DNA of 42,645 bases, taken from contig JAJYVD010000018.1 of the NCBI GenBank assembly GCA_021792185.1, positions 1 through 42,645 of the forward strand, in the 5' to 3' direction. Under the pieces are notes generated by a model. That model worked only from the letters and a program-made list of their open reading frames with translations, made no database searches and was not told where the DNA came from. The translations under genes and the position numbers were made by a program. This stretch comes from Nitrospirota bacterium (GTDB lineage: Bacteria > Nitrospirota > Thermodesulfovibrionia > Thermodesulfovibrionales > Dissulfurispiraceae). The number at the start of each line of letters is the position of its first letter. Positions within the stretch are counted from its first letter, which is position 1. Of this stretch, positions 15,375 to 23,957 are shown piece after piece.

Positions 15375-16946
15375 TTACGGATTATGGTCAATCGTCTGCA
15401 TGAATGCCTCCGGCAAAAAGTTTATAATATCGGAAGCGATCATGGAATGTTCGCCCATGCGCCCTGCGGCCAGATCTCCCGCAAGTCCGTGAAGATAAAC
15501 TCCAGCCACGGAAGCGTTTATAGGATCCAAACCCTGTCCTAAAAGAGACGCTATCACTCCCGTTAAAACATCACCGGAGCCTGCAGTGGCCATTCCTGAA
15601 TTGCCTGTAGTGTTTATAAATGCATTGCCGTCCGGCTCTGCAACAATAGTAGGGACTCCTTTAAATACGAGATATGTTCCGGTTTCCTTCGAGAAAGCTA
15701 TCGCCGTCTTAATTCTGTCTTTTTCTATTTGCTTTTGTTGCGCCTCTTCTGGCTTCTGCTTGAGAAGCCTCGCCATCTCTCCCGCATGCGGCGTGAGAAT
15801 AATCGGCGATTTTGCTTTTTTCAAAATCCCTATCGCCTCTTGCCTATTGCCTATTGCCACGCTGATCGCGTTTATTCCATCCGCATCTATCACCATCGGA
15901 AGCGTGGATTTTTGAACAAGCTCCTTCACTATTTTTGCCGTACCGTCTGAAACTCCGATGCCGGGCCCGATCGCAATAACATCCGCTTTTTGCGCGGCAA
16001 ATGCGAGGATTTGGTCTATTGCCTTATATGAGAGCATCCCGCTTCCGTCATCCGCCAAAGGTAATGTCATCTCCTCAATAACCATGCCCTGAAACACGTC
16101 CATCAGCGATTCAGGAACGGCAAGGGTAACAAGACCGGCCCCGCTCCTGAGACATGCCCGCGCGGTCATCAATGCGGCTCCGGTTTTACCCCTCGATCCC
16201 GCTATTACCAGCACATGGCCGTAATCGCCTTTATGGGAATATCTCGGCCTTGGGGGAATCAGACCCGATACGGTTTCCCTATCGATTAAACCGACTTTTA
16301 GTTTGTCTGATAAAAGAAGCTTTTCAGGGAAGCCTATATCCTCTATGAAAAGCCTGCCTGTATATTCCGCGCCCGGATAAAGATAATGCCCGCGCTTAGG
16401 CAATCCGAAGGTTACGGTGAAATCGGCCTTTACAGCTTCTCCTAAGATTTCGCCTGTGTCCGAAGAAACTCCTGACGGCATATCGACCGATAAAACAGGA
16501 GCCTCCGAATTATTTATAAATTCAAAGATTCCGGCAAGACTCCCTTTTACAGGGCGGCTTAGGCCTGTGCCGAAAACGGCATCGATAATGAACGCGCCGT
16601 GAACATCCTTTGCATTCACGGCATTGCGAAACTCTATAGGTATGCCAATCTTTTTAGCGATTTGATACTGCTTGTTACAATCAGGGCTAAGCTCATTCTT
16701 CTTTGCACAAATCAAAACCTGTACATTAAACCCCCAATTATGGAGATTACGCGCAGCAACAATGCCGTCGCCGCCATTATTGCCTCCGCCGCAAAGGGCA
16801 ATAACCTTCTTATCCGGATAAAGCTCTCTAACCTTTGAAGCAACCGCAAGACCGGCCCTCTCCATAAGTACTAATGACGGAATACCGCAGTCCTCAATAG
16901 TAATCCTGTCGATCTCCCGCATTTCCTGAGATGTAACGACTTTCAT
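15375..16946 (-). CDS. nnrD: Bifunctional NAD(P)H-hydrate repair enzyme (epimerase/dehydratase)
   Basis: A 523-residue fusion. The N-terminal YjeF_N epimerase domain is about 1-210 (GGGNNGGDGIVAARNL). The C-terminal ADP-dependent dehydratase is about 225-515 (AGSRGKTGAALMTARACLRSG, PHAGEMARLL, SGMATAGSGDVLTGVIASLLG). It repairs hydrated NADH and NADPH. A short peptide GNRQEAIG (about residues 365-372) interrupts the segment between DADGINAIS and KSPIILTPHAGE and is encoded by a family-A repeat, so this loop is non-ancestral. No close Shine-Dalgarno is visible; AAAGGAG lies about 16 nt upstream. The following RelE-type pair is separate by about 30 nt. Confidence 0.95.
   Translation of the reverse strand: MKVVTSQEMREIDRITIEDCGIPSLVLMERAGLAVASKVRELYPDKKVIALCGGGNNGGDGIVAARNLHNWGFNVQVLICAKKNELSPDCNKQYQIAKKIGIPIEFRNAVNAKDVHGAFIIDAVFGTGLSRPVKGSLAGIFEFINNSEAPVLSVDMPSGVSSDTGEILGEAVKADFTVTFGLPKRGHYLYPGAEYTGRLFIEDIGFPEKLLLSDKLKVGLIDRETVSGLIPPRPRYSHKGDYGHVLVIAGSRGKTGAALMTARACLRSGAGLVTLAVPESLMDVFQGMVIEEMTLPLADDGSGMLSYKAIDQILAFAAQKADVIAIGPGIGVSDGTAKIVKELVQKSTLPMVIDADGINAISVAIGNRQEAIGILKKAKSPIILTPHAGEMARLLKQKPEEAQQKQIEKDRIKTAIAFSKETGTYLVFKGVPTIVAEPDGNAFINTTGNSGMATAGSGDVLTGVIASLLGQGLDPINASVAGVYLHGLAGDLAAGRMGEHSMIASDIINFLPEAFMQTIDHNP
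15829..15858. repeat. Family A repeat, single arm, inside nnrD
   Basis: Units of the type CCTATTGCC and CCTCTTGCC. On the gene strand they are read as GNRQEAIG. The mirror arm seen in recJ, mqnA and rapZ (encoding SLSPIAYSL) is missing here, so this is a half element. Confidence 0.6.
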
Positions 16947-16976
16947 AAAATCAATCTGAAGGCTCCTTTTTCTGAC

Positions 16977-17240
16977 TCATCGCCTATAAGCATCATCATG
17001 GTGTTCGAAGTCAATAAAACTTATCATCTTTTCTTTTTCATGAACTTCATATATGAGAACAAAATGCCCGATATGCACTCTTCTTTTGCCTTTAAGAACA
17101 TTTCTGAGAGGCTTGCCGATTTCGGGATTGCCTGCTACCTGTAAAATCTTTCTGACTACCGACTCGTAATGCCTTTTATCTTTTTTTGCAAGTTTTTGTA
17201 GAGATTTTTCAAGTTCCGGCTTTATCTCATATGCATACAT
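16977..17240 (-). CDS. RelE/ParE-family toxin
   Basis: An 87-residue toxin of the RelE superfamily. The fold markers are EIKPELEKSLQKLAKKDKRHYE and the C-terminal block GKRRVHIGHFVLIYEVHEKEKMISFIDFEHHDDAY. RelE-type members cleave ribosome-bound mRNA and ParE-type members inhibit gyrase; the two cannot be separated here. It starts 2 nt after the antitoxin stop, so the two are translated together. The ATG is weakly preceded by GGCGG. Confidence 0.85.
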   Translation of the reverse strand: MYAYEIKPELEKSLQKLAKKDKRHYESVVRKILQVAGNPEIGKPLRNVLKGKRRVHIGHFVLIYEVHEKEKMISFIDFEHHDDAYRR

Positions 17241-17242
17241 CT

Positions 17243-17491
17243 TTAGCCGCCTATGTTTCTCAAATGGGCTTCAAGCTCCCTTTTGGTTTTGAACACTTTA
17301 CCTTTGCTTTTGCCGGCACTTTTCACTCTTTCGATAAAACTCTCTTTGAAAGATTCTTCAGGAGGATAGAGCTGATCTTCCAGCGAAGCTATTAGTCCCC
17401 GTATAATATCTGCCCGCACCCGCTCCTCAATTTTTGGCATCAGTTTTTCTACAATAGCATCCTCATCTAAAACATAGCTTTTGGCTTTCAT
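17243..17491 (-). CDS. Antitoxin partner of the RelE/ParE-family toxin
   Basis: An 82-residue, highly charged protein directly upstream of the toxin gene, which is the usual antitoxin-toxin order. The N-terminal part (YVLDEDAIVEKLMPKIEERVRADIIRGL) is helical. I do not recognise a named antitoxin family. The ATG at 17491 has a strong Shine-Dalgarno (AAGGAGGT, 8 nt upstream), which gives the antitoxin better initiation than the toxin. Autoregulation is likely but no operator is obvious. Confidence 0.75.
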   Translation of the reverse strand: MKAKSYVLDEDAIVEKLMPKIEERVRADIIRGLIASLEDQLYPPEESFKESFIERVKSAGKSKGKVFKTKRELEAHLRNIGG

Positions 17492-17561
17492 ATTCGCAAC
17501 CTCCTTATGCCCTTATTTTACCTGAAAAACACGCTAAAATCATTTATTTCAGCCACATTTT

Positions 17562-17569
17562 GGTATAAT
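17562..17569 (+). promoter_or_regulatory. Extended -10 element directly upstream of a small ORF
   Basis: TGGTATAAT spans 17561-17569 on the plus strand, a consensus extended -10. No good -35 is seen at 17-nt spacing. The -10 ends 5 nt before the ATG at 17575, so transcription would start at the start codon. No Shine-Dalgarno precedes the ORF. Confidence 0.4.
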
Positions 17570-17574
17570 TAATC

Positions 17575-17721
17575 ATGGAATTATTAAAAACATTATTTTG
17601 GACTGCCGGATTCAATGCCGCTTTATACGGCGGCATCATAGGATTGCTTGCCTTATTCATCAATCCTTTCCTCGGTATTGCCATTTTTGCTCTCGTTATC
17701 ATCATTGCGACGTTTCTTTAA
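17575..17721 (+). CDS. Small hydrophobic membrane peptide, 48 residues
   Basis: Reads MELLKTLFWTAGFNAALYGG, then a 28-residue hydrophobic stretch (about 20-47) ending ATFL. It predicts one transmembrane helix with a possible second short one. Codon usage resembles neighbouring genes (GCC, GGC, ATC). It lies between the antitoxin gene and a pseudogene relic, on the strand opposite to its neighbours. The only initiation signal is the extended -10 five nt upstream, suggesting a leaderless message. No function can be assigned, and it could be an accidental open frame. Confidence 0.4.
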   Translation: MELLKTLFWTAGFNAALYGGIIGLLALFINPFLGIAIFALVIIIATFL

Positions 17722-17732
17722 CTTCTTTTCCA

Positions 17733-17837
17733 CTACCGCCAGCATCTCTCCTCGTCCTCCGTCACTCCATAAAGCTCATAAACAATATAGTCTATCTTTT
17801 CGTCAGTAACTGAGATTTCGCGTTCTATTTTTTCACG
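17733..17837 (-). pseudogene. Relic of the C-terminus of an Eco57I-type restriction/methylase protein
   Basis: On the minus strand an open frame of 34 codons plus stop begins CGT at 17837 and reads REKIEREISVTDEKIDYIVY, then ELYGVTEDE, ending at TAG 17733-17735. The pattern ID-x-x-VYELYG-x-TE is the characteristic C-terminal tail of Eco57I-like N6-adenine methylase/restriction proteins, as I recall it. Upstream the frame runs directly into the stop of the response-regulator gene without a start codon, so only the tail remains. A restriction-modification gene probably stood here once. Confidence 0.6.
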
Positions 17838-17858
17838 CCCGGAGGAGGGCGGGAGGGG

Positions 17859-18284
17859 TCACGGTTTCAATCCGGTCTGCATATACCACGGCACTTCCGT
17901 AGGCTTCTGGAAGCCGCAGAGCTTATAAATATAATCGCTCACCTGTTCCGCCGTAAACGGCCTCATGAGAACGCCGCTCACCACCTTCGACTGGATGAGT
18001 TCCACAAGTTCTTCCTTTGTGGTCCCGGAAGAAGCGATGAGGAGGATTTTAAGAGACTCATCTTTACCCTTTATCTCTTTCGCGAAATCAACGGTGGATT
18101 CATCCCCGATGACGGAATCGAGGATAATCGTGCAGCAGTTTTCTATATTTCCAATAACCGCTCCAAGCTGCTTTGTAGTGTCGAAATATTTTACGGTTAC
18201 ACTGCTTTCAAATTCCCTCAATGCCCAGCCGATGGGATGCACCAGATCCTTTTTCACGCATACCAGAACCGATTTTTTTGACAT
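17859..18284 (-). CDS. Degenerate response-regulator receiver protein
   Basis: A 141-residue stand-alone receiver domain. The candidate phospho-acceptor is D56 in TIILDSVIG. The usual acidic pair near residues 10-13 is weakened (VKKD), and the conserved lysine before PF is arginine (R108 in GVLMRPF). Phosphorylation may therefore be altered or absent. There is no output domain. It starts about 11 nt downstream of the panB stop, so it probably belongs to the yajC-secD-secF-recJ-panB transcript. Partners are unknown; the nearby hybrid kinase is a possible but unsupported donor. Confidence 0.8.
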   Translation of the reverse strand: MSKKSVLVCVKKDLVHPIGWALREFESSVTVKYFDTTKQLGAVIGNIENCCTIILDSVIGDESTVDFAKEIKGKDESLKILLIASSGTTKEELVELIQSKVVSGVLMRPFTAEQVSDYIYKLCGFQKPTEVPWYMQTGLKP

Positions 18285-18294
18285 CTATCCTCCC

Positions 18295-19098
18295 TTAAAA
18301 CGAATGTTCTTTCCCCGGAAATATGCCCTTCTCAATTTCTTCTTTATACTGTTTTACAGCCTTCAAAGCGTCTTTTTTAAGATCGGCATACCTCTTTACG
18401 AATTTAGGAGTAAACCTCTCGAATAATCCTATAACGTCGTGCAGCACCAAAACCTGCCCGTCGCAGTGGACACCCGCGCCGATGCCTATGGTCGGGATCG
18501 ACAGTTTTTTTGTTATCTGCTCCGCAAGTTTCGCGGGTATAGCCTCCAGAAGCAAAGAAAACGCGCCTGCCTCCTGAAGTATCTTTGCGTCCTCAATAAG
18601 CCTTTTTGCGGCATCCTCGGTCCTGCCCTGAATTTTATAACCTCCCATCCTGTGAATGGCCTGCGGCGTAAGCCCTATATGAGCCATTACCGGGATTTCA
18701 GCCTTTGTCATCGCCTCTATTTTTTCCGCGGTCTCTCTGCCGCCTTCTATTTTCACCGCCTGAGCGCCCGCTTCTTTAATAAAGCGTCCGGCATTCCTCA
18801 CCGCGTCCTCGACGCTTACCTGATAAGAAAGATAAGGCATATCTCCGATAACCATCGCGCTCTTTGCCGCCCTCGAAACCATCTTTGTGTGATATATCAT
18901 TTCATCCATAGTGACAGGGAGGGTATTTTCGAGCCCTTGAACGACCATGGCGAGCGAATCTCCGACAAGGATTGCGTCTATTCCGGCCTCATCCACTATA
19001 CGTGCAAAGGGATAATCATAGGCGGTGAGCATGGTGATCTTCCGCCCTTCCTGTTTCTTTTTCAAAAAATCATTAATTGTTATCTTCTGTTTTTCCAT
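18295..19098 (-). CDS. panB: 3-methyl-2-oxobutanoate hydroxymethyltransferase
   Basis: The first committed step of pantothenate biosynthesis: it adds a hydroxymethyl group from methylene-tetrahydrofolate to 2-oxoisovalerate to give ketopantoate. The 267-residue length is normal. Diagnostic blocks are [43 protein letters not shown] and [18 protein letters not shown]; metal-binding residues are the D in GDS and the following E/H positions. The start overlaps the recJ stop by one base (TAATG), so translation is coupled. No panC or panD lies in this window. Confidence 0.97.
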   Translation of the reverse strand: MEKQKITINDFLKKKQEGRKITMLTAYDYPFARIVDEAGIDAILVGDSLAMVVQGLENTLPVTMDEMIYHTKMVSRAAKSAMVIGDMPYLSYQVSVEDAVRNAGRFIKEAGAQAVKIEGGRETAEKIEAMTKAEIPVMAHIGLTPQAIHRMGGYKIQGRTEDAAKRLIEDAKILQEAGAFSLLLEAIPAKLAEQITKKLSIPTIGIGAGVHCDGQVLVLHDVIGLFERFTPKFVKRYADLKKDALKAVKQYKEEIEKGIFPGKEHSF

Positions 19099-20885
19099 TA
19101 CTCCATCGCTCCGTTATTTGATTTTGACGGCCTTATCGCCTTTAAATTCAACTGCACGTATTTTCCGCCGTCCCATTCATTTATTATCGGATGAAACGCG
19201 GCGTCAATCGCACCGGCGTTTTCAACGACATCAAGCAGCCCTCCGAAATCAAAACCTATGCTGTCTACGCTTCTGCCGTTCTGTTTCAAGCGCATCTTAA
19301 GATGGTTCTTTCCCACAATCCTGGGCTGCATTACCTCAAATCCCTTCCCTCCGAAGATCGGTTCCTCATTTCCGCATCCGAAAGGCTCCAGAAGCGCAAT
19401 TTCGTTTATCAGATCTATAGTAACATCCGACATGGAAACGGACGCGTCTATGTGTAGGGCAGGCGTGAGATCGTTATCGGAAACCGAATCCGCGGCAATC
19501 CCCGAAATCATTTCCCTGAACCGTGCGATATCTTCGGACAAAAGGCTCAATCCCGCAGCCTGTTTGTGGCCGCCGAACCTTTTGAGAATATCCTTGCACC
19601 TGGTCAACCCTCCATAGATGTCAAACGCAGGGATGCTCCGGGCAGAGCCTTTAGCCGTGCCGTTTTCTATCGAAAGGATAAATGTCGGCCTGTAGTATTC
19701 CTCCGCGATCCTCGAAGCGACTATGCCCACCACTCCGGGATGCCACCCCTCCGATGCTAAAACGATAGCTCCGCCAATTTCGAATTTTTGGAGCATCTCT
19801 TTTGCTTCGTTATAAACAACCTCCTCTATTTCCTGTCTCTTTGAATTCAGTTCATTAAGCCGCTTCGCAAGACCTTCGGCCTCTGCTTCCGAATCGGTGG
19901 TTAAAAGTCTCACGACATCCGCTGCATCCGCTATCCTGCCGGCGGCATTGATCCTCGGTATAAGGGTGTAATGCAGGAACGTCGTTTTAAAAAAATCGGG
20001 TTTTACCCCGGCTGCACCTTTCAGCGCCCCGATGCCGATCCTTTCTCCCGAGCGGATCAATTTAATGCCCTCTTTCAGGATAATCCTGTTGTCTCCGACT
20101 ACGGGAACCACGTCGGCAGCAGTCCCTATTGCCGCAAGGTCTAACAGTTCATGTACATCGTCGATATTATTTTCAAAAAGGGCCTGTATGAGCTTGAAAG
20201 CCACCCCTGCACCGGAAAGATTTGAGATTTGAGATTTGAGATTTGAGATTTTTGGATTAATAATTGCGAGGGCATCCGGCAATTCAAAAAAAGAGGCTAT
20301 AGGCGATAGGCTATGGGCTATAGGATCTTGCTGTTTATCGCCTATTGCCTCTTGCCCATTGCCTATTGCCTTTCTAACCGGTTCATGATGGTCGGTAATG
20401 ATTACATCGATTCCGAGGGCATTTACCTGCGAGACCGCGTCAAATGACGTAATACCGCAGTCAACGGTTATTATCAGCCGTGCGCCTATTTCTTTTGCTT
20501 TTTCGACGCCCGCAGTCCCGAAGCCGTAGCCGTGTGCGATCCTGTCCGGTATGAAATAATCGGCATCGATGCCAAACTTTTTAAGCCCTTCCAGCATTAT
20601 CGCCGTTGCCGTAACTCCGTCTGCGTCGTAATCCCCGTGGATCAAAACACGCTCGCCGAGCCTCTTTGCCTCGTTTATCCTGTGGAGGGCCTTTTTGATG
20701 TCAGGAAGCTCCATAGGATCGGAGAGTCTGGAGATATCGGGAGAAAGAAACGAGTTAAGCTGTTCGGATGTCTTTATGCCCCTGTTTACGAGCACCTGCG
20801 CGAACGCAGGGGACACTGAGGCAAGCCGCGATACATAGTCAATGAATTCTGGATTGGTCTTGTTTATGAACCATCTCCTGTTCAC
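19098..20885 (-). CDS. recJ: Single-stranded-DNA-specific exonuclease RecJ
   Basis: A 5'-3' exonuclease of the DHH family for recombination and mismatch repair. The motifs are [17 protein letters not shown], the DHH motif in ITDHHEP, and the DHHA1 motif GGHKQAAGL; the C-terminal OB domain follows. Between DHHEP and the loop before GLSGAG-type sequence sits an extra segment built of family-A and family-C repeats ([26 protein letters not shown]). It contains a normal piece ([12 protein letters not shown]). Insertions at this surface loop seem tolerated because all catalytic motifs remain in frame. The start is GTG at 20885 with GAGGAG upstream. Confidence 0.95.
   Translation of the reverse strand: MNRRWFINKTNPEFIDYVSRLASVSPAFAQVLVNRGIKTSEQLNSFLSPDISRLSDPMELPDIKKALHRINEAKRLGERVLIHGDYDADGVTATAIMLEGLKKFGIDADYFIPDRIAHGYGFGTAGVEKAKEIGARLIITVDCGITSFDAVSQVNALGIDVIITDHHEPVRKAIGNGQEAIGDKQQDPIAHSLSPIASFFELPDALAIINPKISNLKSQISNLSGAGVAFKLIQALFENNIDDVHELLDLAAIGTAADVVPVVGDNRIILKEGIKLIRSGERIGIGALKGAAGVKPDFFKTTFLHYTLIPRINAAGRIADAADVVRLLTTDSEAEAEGLAKRLNELNSKRQEIEEVVYNEAKEMLQKFEIGGAIVLASEGWHPGVVGIVASRIAEEYYRPTFILSIENGTAKGSARSIPAFDIYGGLTRCKDILKRFGGHKQAAGLSLLSEDIARFREMISGIAADSVSDNDLTPALHIDASVSMSDVTIDLINEIALLEPFGCGNEEPIFGGKGFEVMQPRIVGKNHLKMRLKQNGRSVDSIGFDFGGLLDVVENAGAIDAAFHPIINEWDGGKYVQLNLKAIRPSKSNNGAME
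20220..20250. repeat. Family C repeat (TTTGAGA units) in recJ
   Basis: Four tandem TTTGAGA units. On the gene strand they read NLKSQISNL. The same words occur in the cardiolipin-synthase-like gene (28506-28531) and around atpD. Confidence 0.65.
20295..20370. repeat. Family A inverted repeat inside recJ
   Basis: The left arm at 20295-20324 consists of GGCTATAGG-like units and the right arm at 20338-20370 of CCTATTGCC-like units, separated by 13 nt. The arms are imperfect reverse complements. On the gene strand, the right arm is read first as GNGQEAIG and the left arm as HSLSPIAS. The element is in frame and lies right after the DHH motif. Confidence 0.75.
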
Positions 20886-20892
20886 CAGCTCC

Positions 20893-21786
20893 TCACTTCT
20901 TTTTAAGAAGCACTACAATAGGGCTTGCCACGAATATGGACGAGAATGTTCCTACGACAAGTCCCATTATCATGGCAAGGGCAAAGTCGTGTATGACCTC
21001 TCCTCCGAAAAAAAATAAAGCCACAGAAGTAAGAAGCACTGTGAGGGATGTTATGATCGTCCTCGAAAGCACCTCGTTTATGCTCCTGTTGATAATCGCC
21101 TCTATAGGCTCTTTGACTATGCGCTTCATATTCTCCCGTATCCTGTCGAACACTACAACCGTATCGGTCAGCGAATATCCGGCAATTGTAAGGAGCGCGC
21201 TCAAAAGAATGAGATTTATCTCTTTGTTCATGATATAAAATACCCCGAGCACCGCGAGCACATCATGAAATGTGGCTACTGTGGCTCCCACCCCAAACCT
21301 CAACTGAAACCTCCACGCGACGTATATCAGAATTCCTCCGGTAGCCATGATTATCGCCCACATTGCATCCTGGCGTAATTTGGAACCTACCTTAGGGCCT
21401 ATCTCGGTTGTGGAATCGACAACAGGTTTCTTATCCGAAAACTTAGCGGAAAGAACCTGCACTATTTTTTCGGAAAAGCCGCCGAGTTTGTCTTCCTGTT
21501 TTTTTACCCTTATAAGGACTTTATTTTCGGTAGGAAGGTCCTGAAGGTCGAAGTCCTTTAATCCTCCTTCATCCAATGCCTTTCTGACATCGTGGAGAGA
21601 TACGGATTGCGCGAACTTTATCTGCACTGCTGTCCCGCCCGCGAAATCGACGCCTAAATTAGCGTTGCCGAGCGCTATCTGGACAATAGCTATAATGCCG
21701 AGCGTGGACAAAATGCCAGAAACGATAAATGCGTATATTTTTTTGCCCATGAAGTCTATGTTTGTGCCTTTCAGCAGTTCTATCAT
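20893..21786 (-). CDS. secF: Protein-export membrane protein SecF
   Basis: A 297-residue inner-membrane subunit of the SecDF complex that uses the proton-motive force to complete secretion. The transmembrane segment near the N-terminus is followed by the periplasmic domain, with the signature [14 protein letters not shown] near residue 45. Five further helices follow in the C-terminal half ([32 protein letters not shown]). The start overlaps the secD stop as ATGA. Short spacing to recJ (7 nt) suggests one transcript. Confidence 0.97.
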   Translation of the reverse strand: MIELLKGTNIDFMGKKIYAFIVSGILSTLGIIAIVQIALGNANLGVDFAGGTAVQIKFAQSVSLHDVRKALDEGGLKDFDLQDLPTENKVLIRVKKQEDKLGGFSEKIVQVLSAKFSDKKPVVDSTTEIGPKVGSKLRQDAMWAIIMATGGILIYVAWRFQLRFGVGATVATFHDVLAVLGVFYIMNKEINLILLSALLTIAGYSLTDTVVVFDRIRENMKRIVKEPIEAIINRSINEVLSRTIITSLTVLLTSVALFFFGGEVIHDFALAMIMGLVVGTFSSIFVASPIVVLLKKK

Positions 21787-23405
21787 ATGCTCAACCTCTT
21801 GACCTCTTTTTTGGAGTGTATGATGTCAAAGACAGTCTTTGTCCCGATGAGGGCGGTGAAAAGATTTATCGCCACGCCCAGGCTCAATGTAACCGCGAAT
21901 CCTTTTATCGGCCCTGTGCCGAACTGGAATAACACCGCAGCGGTAATAAGGGTCGTTACATGGGAATCGAATATTGTCCAGAACGCCTTTTTATATCCGC
22001 TCTCAACCGCGGCCTTCGGCGTTTTGCCGCTCCGGATTTCGTCACGCATCCTTTCGAACATAAGGACGTTCGAATCGACCGCCATACCTATGGCGAGAAT
22101 TATACCGGCAATGCCGGGCATTGTAAGTGTTGCGTTAAGAGACGCCATCGCCCCCAGCAAGAGCAATATATTAAGCACAAGAGCAAAATCAGCCACGACT
22201 CCGGACAGCCTGTAATAAAAAATCATGAATATAACGACCAAGATCGTTCCGATAATGCCCGCCATTTTACCTGCTTCTATGGAGTCCCTTCCGAGAGAAG
22301 GGCCTACTGTAACGTTCTGGAGTATTTTAACGGGAGCAGGCAGTGCACCGGCCCTCAACACTATGGCGAGGTCTTTTGCCTCTTCCATCGCAAAGCTTCC
22401 GGTTATCTGGGCATCGCCGCCGCTTATCCTCTCCTGTATTACGGGCGCGGAATAAACATTATTGTCCAGTATGATGGCAAGCCGCTTCTTTACATTCTGC
22501 GCAGTTATGTCTTCAAATATCTTGGCCCCGGCGCTGCTGAACTTAATCGAGACATACGGCTCGCTGAACCTCTCGTCTATGCTTACCCTTGCTTCGGTTA
22601 AAAGGTCTCCGCTGAGCAACGTCTCCTTTTTAAGGAGCACCGGTCTTTTTGTAACAACGCCTGTCTCCTTATTAACAACCCTCTGGAATAATATCTCATC
22701 CCCTTCGGCAATCCTGTTTTTAAATTTATCGAGAAGCTGTGTTTCTTCCTCCGGCATGATGGATGGAGGCATCTCTGCCGCAAGGGGCGATTCGTCGTCA
22801 ACTATCTTGAACGCAAGCTGCGCAGTCTTACCGATTATCTCTACCGCCCGTTTCGGGTCTTTTACTCCGGGTAACTGCACAACGATCTCGTTTTCAGCCT
22901 GCCTGTGAATGGTCGGCTCCGCAACGCCGAATTGGTCTATTCTGTTCCTAATGACCTCCAGCACCTGATCTGTTGCCGTGTCTTTAATGCGCTGCTTTTC
23001 TTTCTCGGATATTTTATATTTCAAAGCATCCTTGGCGTCTGCCAGCGTCAATATAGGATACGCCTCTTCTATCACCTTCCTGACATCCATGTTTGAAGGC
23101 GTCACAACCATGAACATCCCGTCCTTTTTGACGCTCGCCTGAATCTTTTTCTTTTCGAGCACGCCGCTTAAGGAAGACGCAATCCTTTCCGTAGCGATCT
23201 CGACGGCCTTCTCGCCCTCGACCTCAAAAACAATATGCAGTCCTCCCTGAAGGTCAAGGCCCATTACTATCCCCTTATTAGGCATGGTCTTTTTCCACCA
23301 CCCTGGCATGCCCTGAAAGAGCGGGGTATTAGGCAAGAAGAAAACTGCGGCAACAACTACGGTGAGGGCTATAAGGACAATCCTCCACAACACACCTTTC
23401 TTCAT
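21783..23405 (-). CDS. secD: Protein-export membrane protein SecD
   Basis: A 540-residue partner of SecF. The N-terminal helix is followed by the first periplasmic block ([19 protein letters not shown]) and the large P1 domain. Six C-terminal helices include [19 protein letters not shown] and the conserved [17 protein letters not shown]. The ATG at 23405 and coupling to secF are normal. It follows yajC by about 50 nt, the classical yajC-secD-secF order. Confidence 0.97.
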   Translation of the reverse strand: MKKGVLWRIVLIALTVVVAAVFFLPNTPLFQGMPGWWKKTMPNKGIVMGLDLQGGLHIVFEVEGEKAVEIATERIASSLSGVLEKKKIQASVKKDGMFMVVTPSNMDVRKVIEEAYPILTLADAKDALKYKISEKEKQRIKDTATDQVLEVIRNRIDQFGVAEPTIHRQAENEIVVQLPGVKDPKRAVEIIGKTAQLAFKIVDDESPLAAEMPPSIMPEEETQLLDKFKNRIAEGDEILFQRVVNKETGVVTKRPVLLKKETLLSGDLLTEARVSIDERFSEPYVSIKFSSAGAKIFEDITAQNVKKRLAIILDNNVYSAPVIQERISGGDAQITGSFAMEEAKDLAIVLRAGALPAPVKILQNVTVGPSLGRDSIEAGKMAGIIGTILVVIFMIFYYRLSGVVADFALVLNILLLLGAMASLNATLTMPGIAGIILAIGMAVDSNVLMFERMRDEIRSGKTPKAAVESGYKKAFWTIFDSHVTTLITAAVLFQFGTGPIKGFAVTLSLGVAINLFTALIGTKTVFDIIHSKKEVKRLSI

Positions 23406-23453
23406 TTATATCAGAAACCTCCAATTTTAATATCCAACAACCTAACTCTTAAT

Positions 23454-23807
23454 TTAGTCTTCGTCCGCAGCCGCTCTTACGGAGGCAATATAGCCTTTCC
23501 CGAATTTAACCTTCACGTTTTCGGCGATTTTCAAAATAACCGTGTTATTGCCCACGCTCTCAACAACCCCGTAAATGCCGCCTCCGGTTATCACTTTATC
23601 GCCCTTTTTAATGTTGTCGAGCATCTGCTTATGTTCCTTAGCCTTTTTCTGCTGCGGCCTGATGAGAAGAAAATAAAAGACCACAAAGATCAATATCAAC
23701 GGCAGAAGACTCGCGATCATACCCTGAGCGCCGCCCGGCTGCCCACCCTGCGGAGCGGGGCCCATGGCATACGCCTCTGTAACGGCAAAATTCAATAATT
23801 CCAGCAT
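23454..23807 (-). CDS. yajC: Preprotein translocase subunit YajC
   Basis: A 117-residue single-span membrane protein associated with SecDF. The transmembrane helix is IASLLPLILIFVVFYFLLI (about 31-50), followed by RPQQKK and the cytoplasmic domain with VITGGGIYGVVESVG. An N-terminal Gly/Pro/Gln-rich extension precedes the helix. The ATG at 23807 has a strong GGAGGT Shine-Dalgarno. It is the first gene of its operon. Confidence 0.95.
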   Translation of the reverse strand: MLELLNFAVTEAYAMGPAPQGGQPGGAQGMIASLLPLILIFVVFYFLLIRPQQKKAKEHKQMLDNIKKGDKVITGGGIYGVVESVGNNTVILKIAENVKVKFGKGYIASVRAAADED

Positions 23808-23843
23808 TCGACACCTCCGGTAATCTCTAAACTTTTAGCATAT

Positions 23844-23872
23844 ATACTAACAACCTTACGCAAAAATCTCAA
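23844..23872 (-). promoter_or_regulatory. Candidate sigma-70 promoter of yajC-secD-secF operon
   Basis: The minus strand shows TTGAGA (23867-23872), a 17-nt spacer and TAGTAT (23844-23849). The -35 matches 5 of 6 consensus bases and the -10 matches 4. The predicted leader is about 30 nt long, with the Shine-Dalgarno of yajC inside it. The position is right for an operon promoter, but the -10 is weak. Confidence 0.45.
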
Positions 23873-23897
23873 GGTTTTTAGACACCCTATCAAAGAT

Positions 23898-23957
23898 GGA
23901 AGGCAAAGTATTGGAGCGACTTCGGCAGCCCGAGCGTAACACGGATGTTTAAGCGGA
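23898..23957. repeat. Partial copy of the MITE-like repeat (family I, left half)
   Basis: The first 59 nt match 26301-26359 with 4 mismatches, including GGAAG.CAAAGTATTGGAGCG. The copy stops at the mqnA stop codon (23958-23960), so the right half with the inverted terminal repeat is missing. Confidence 0.75.

Noticed and set aside
18439-19194. Plus-strand frame of 251 codons opposite panB
   Set aside because: Antisense to a fully conserved gene; no family resemblance.
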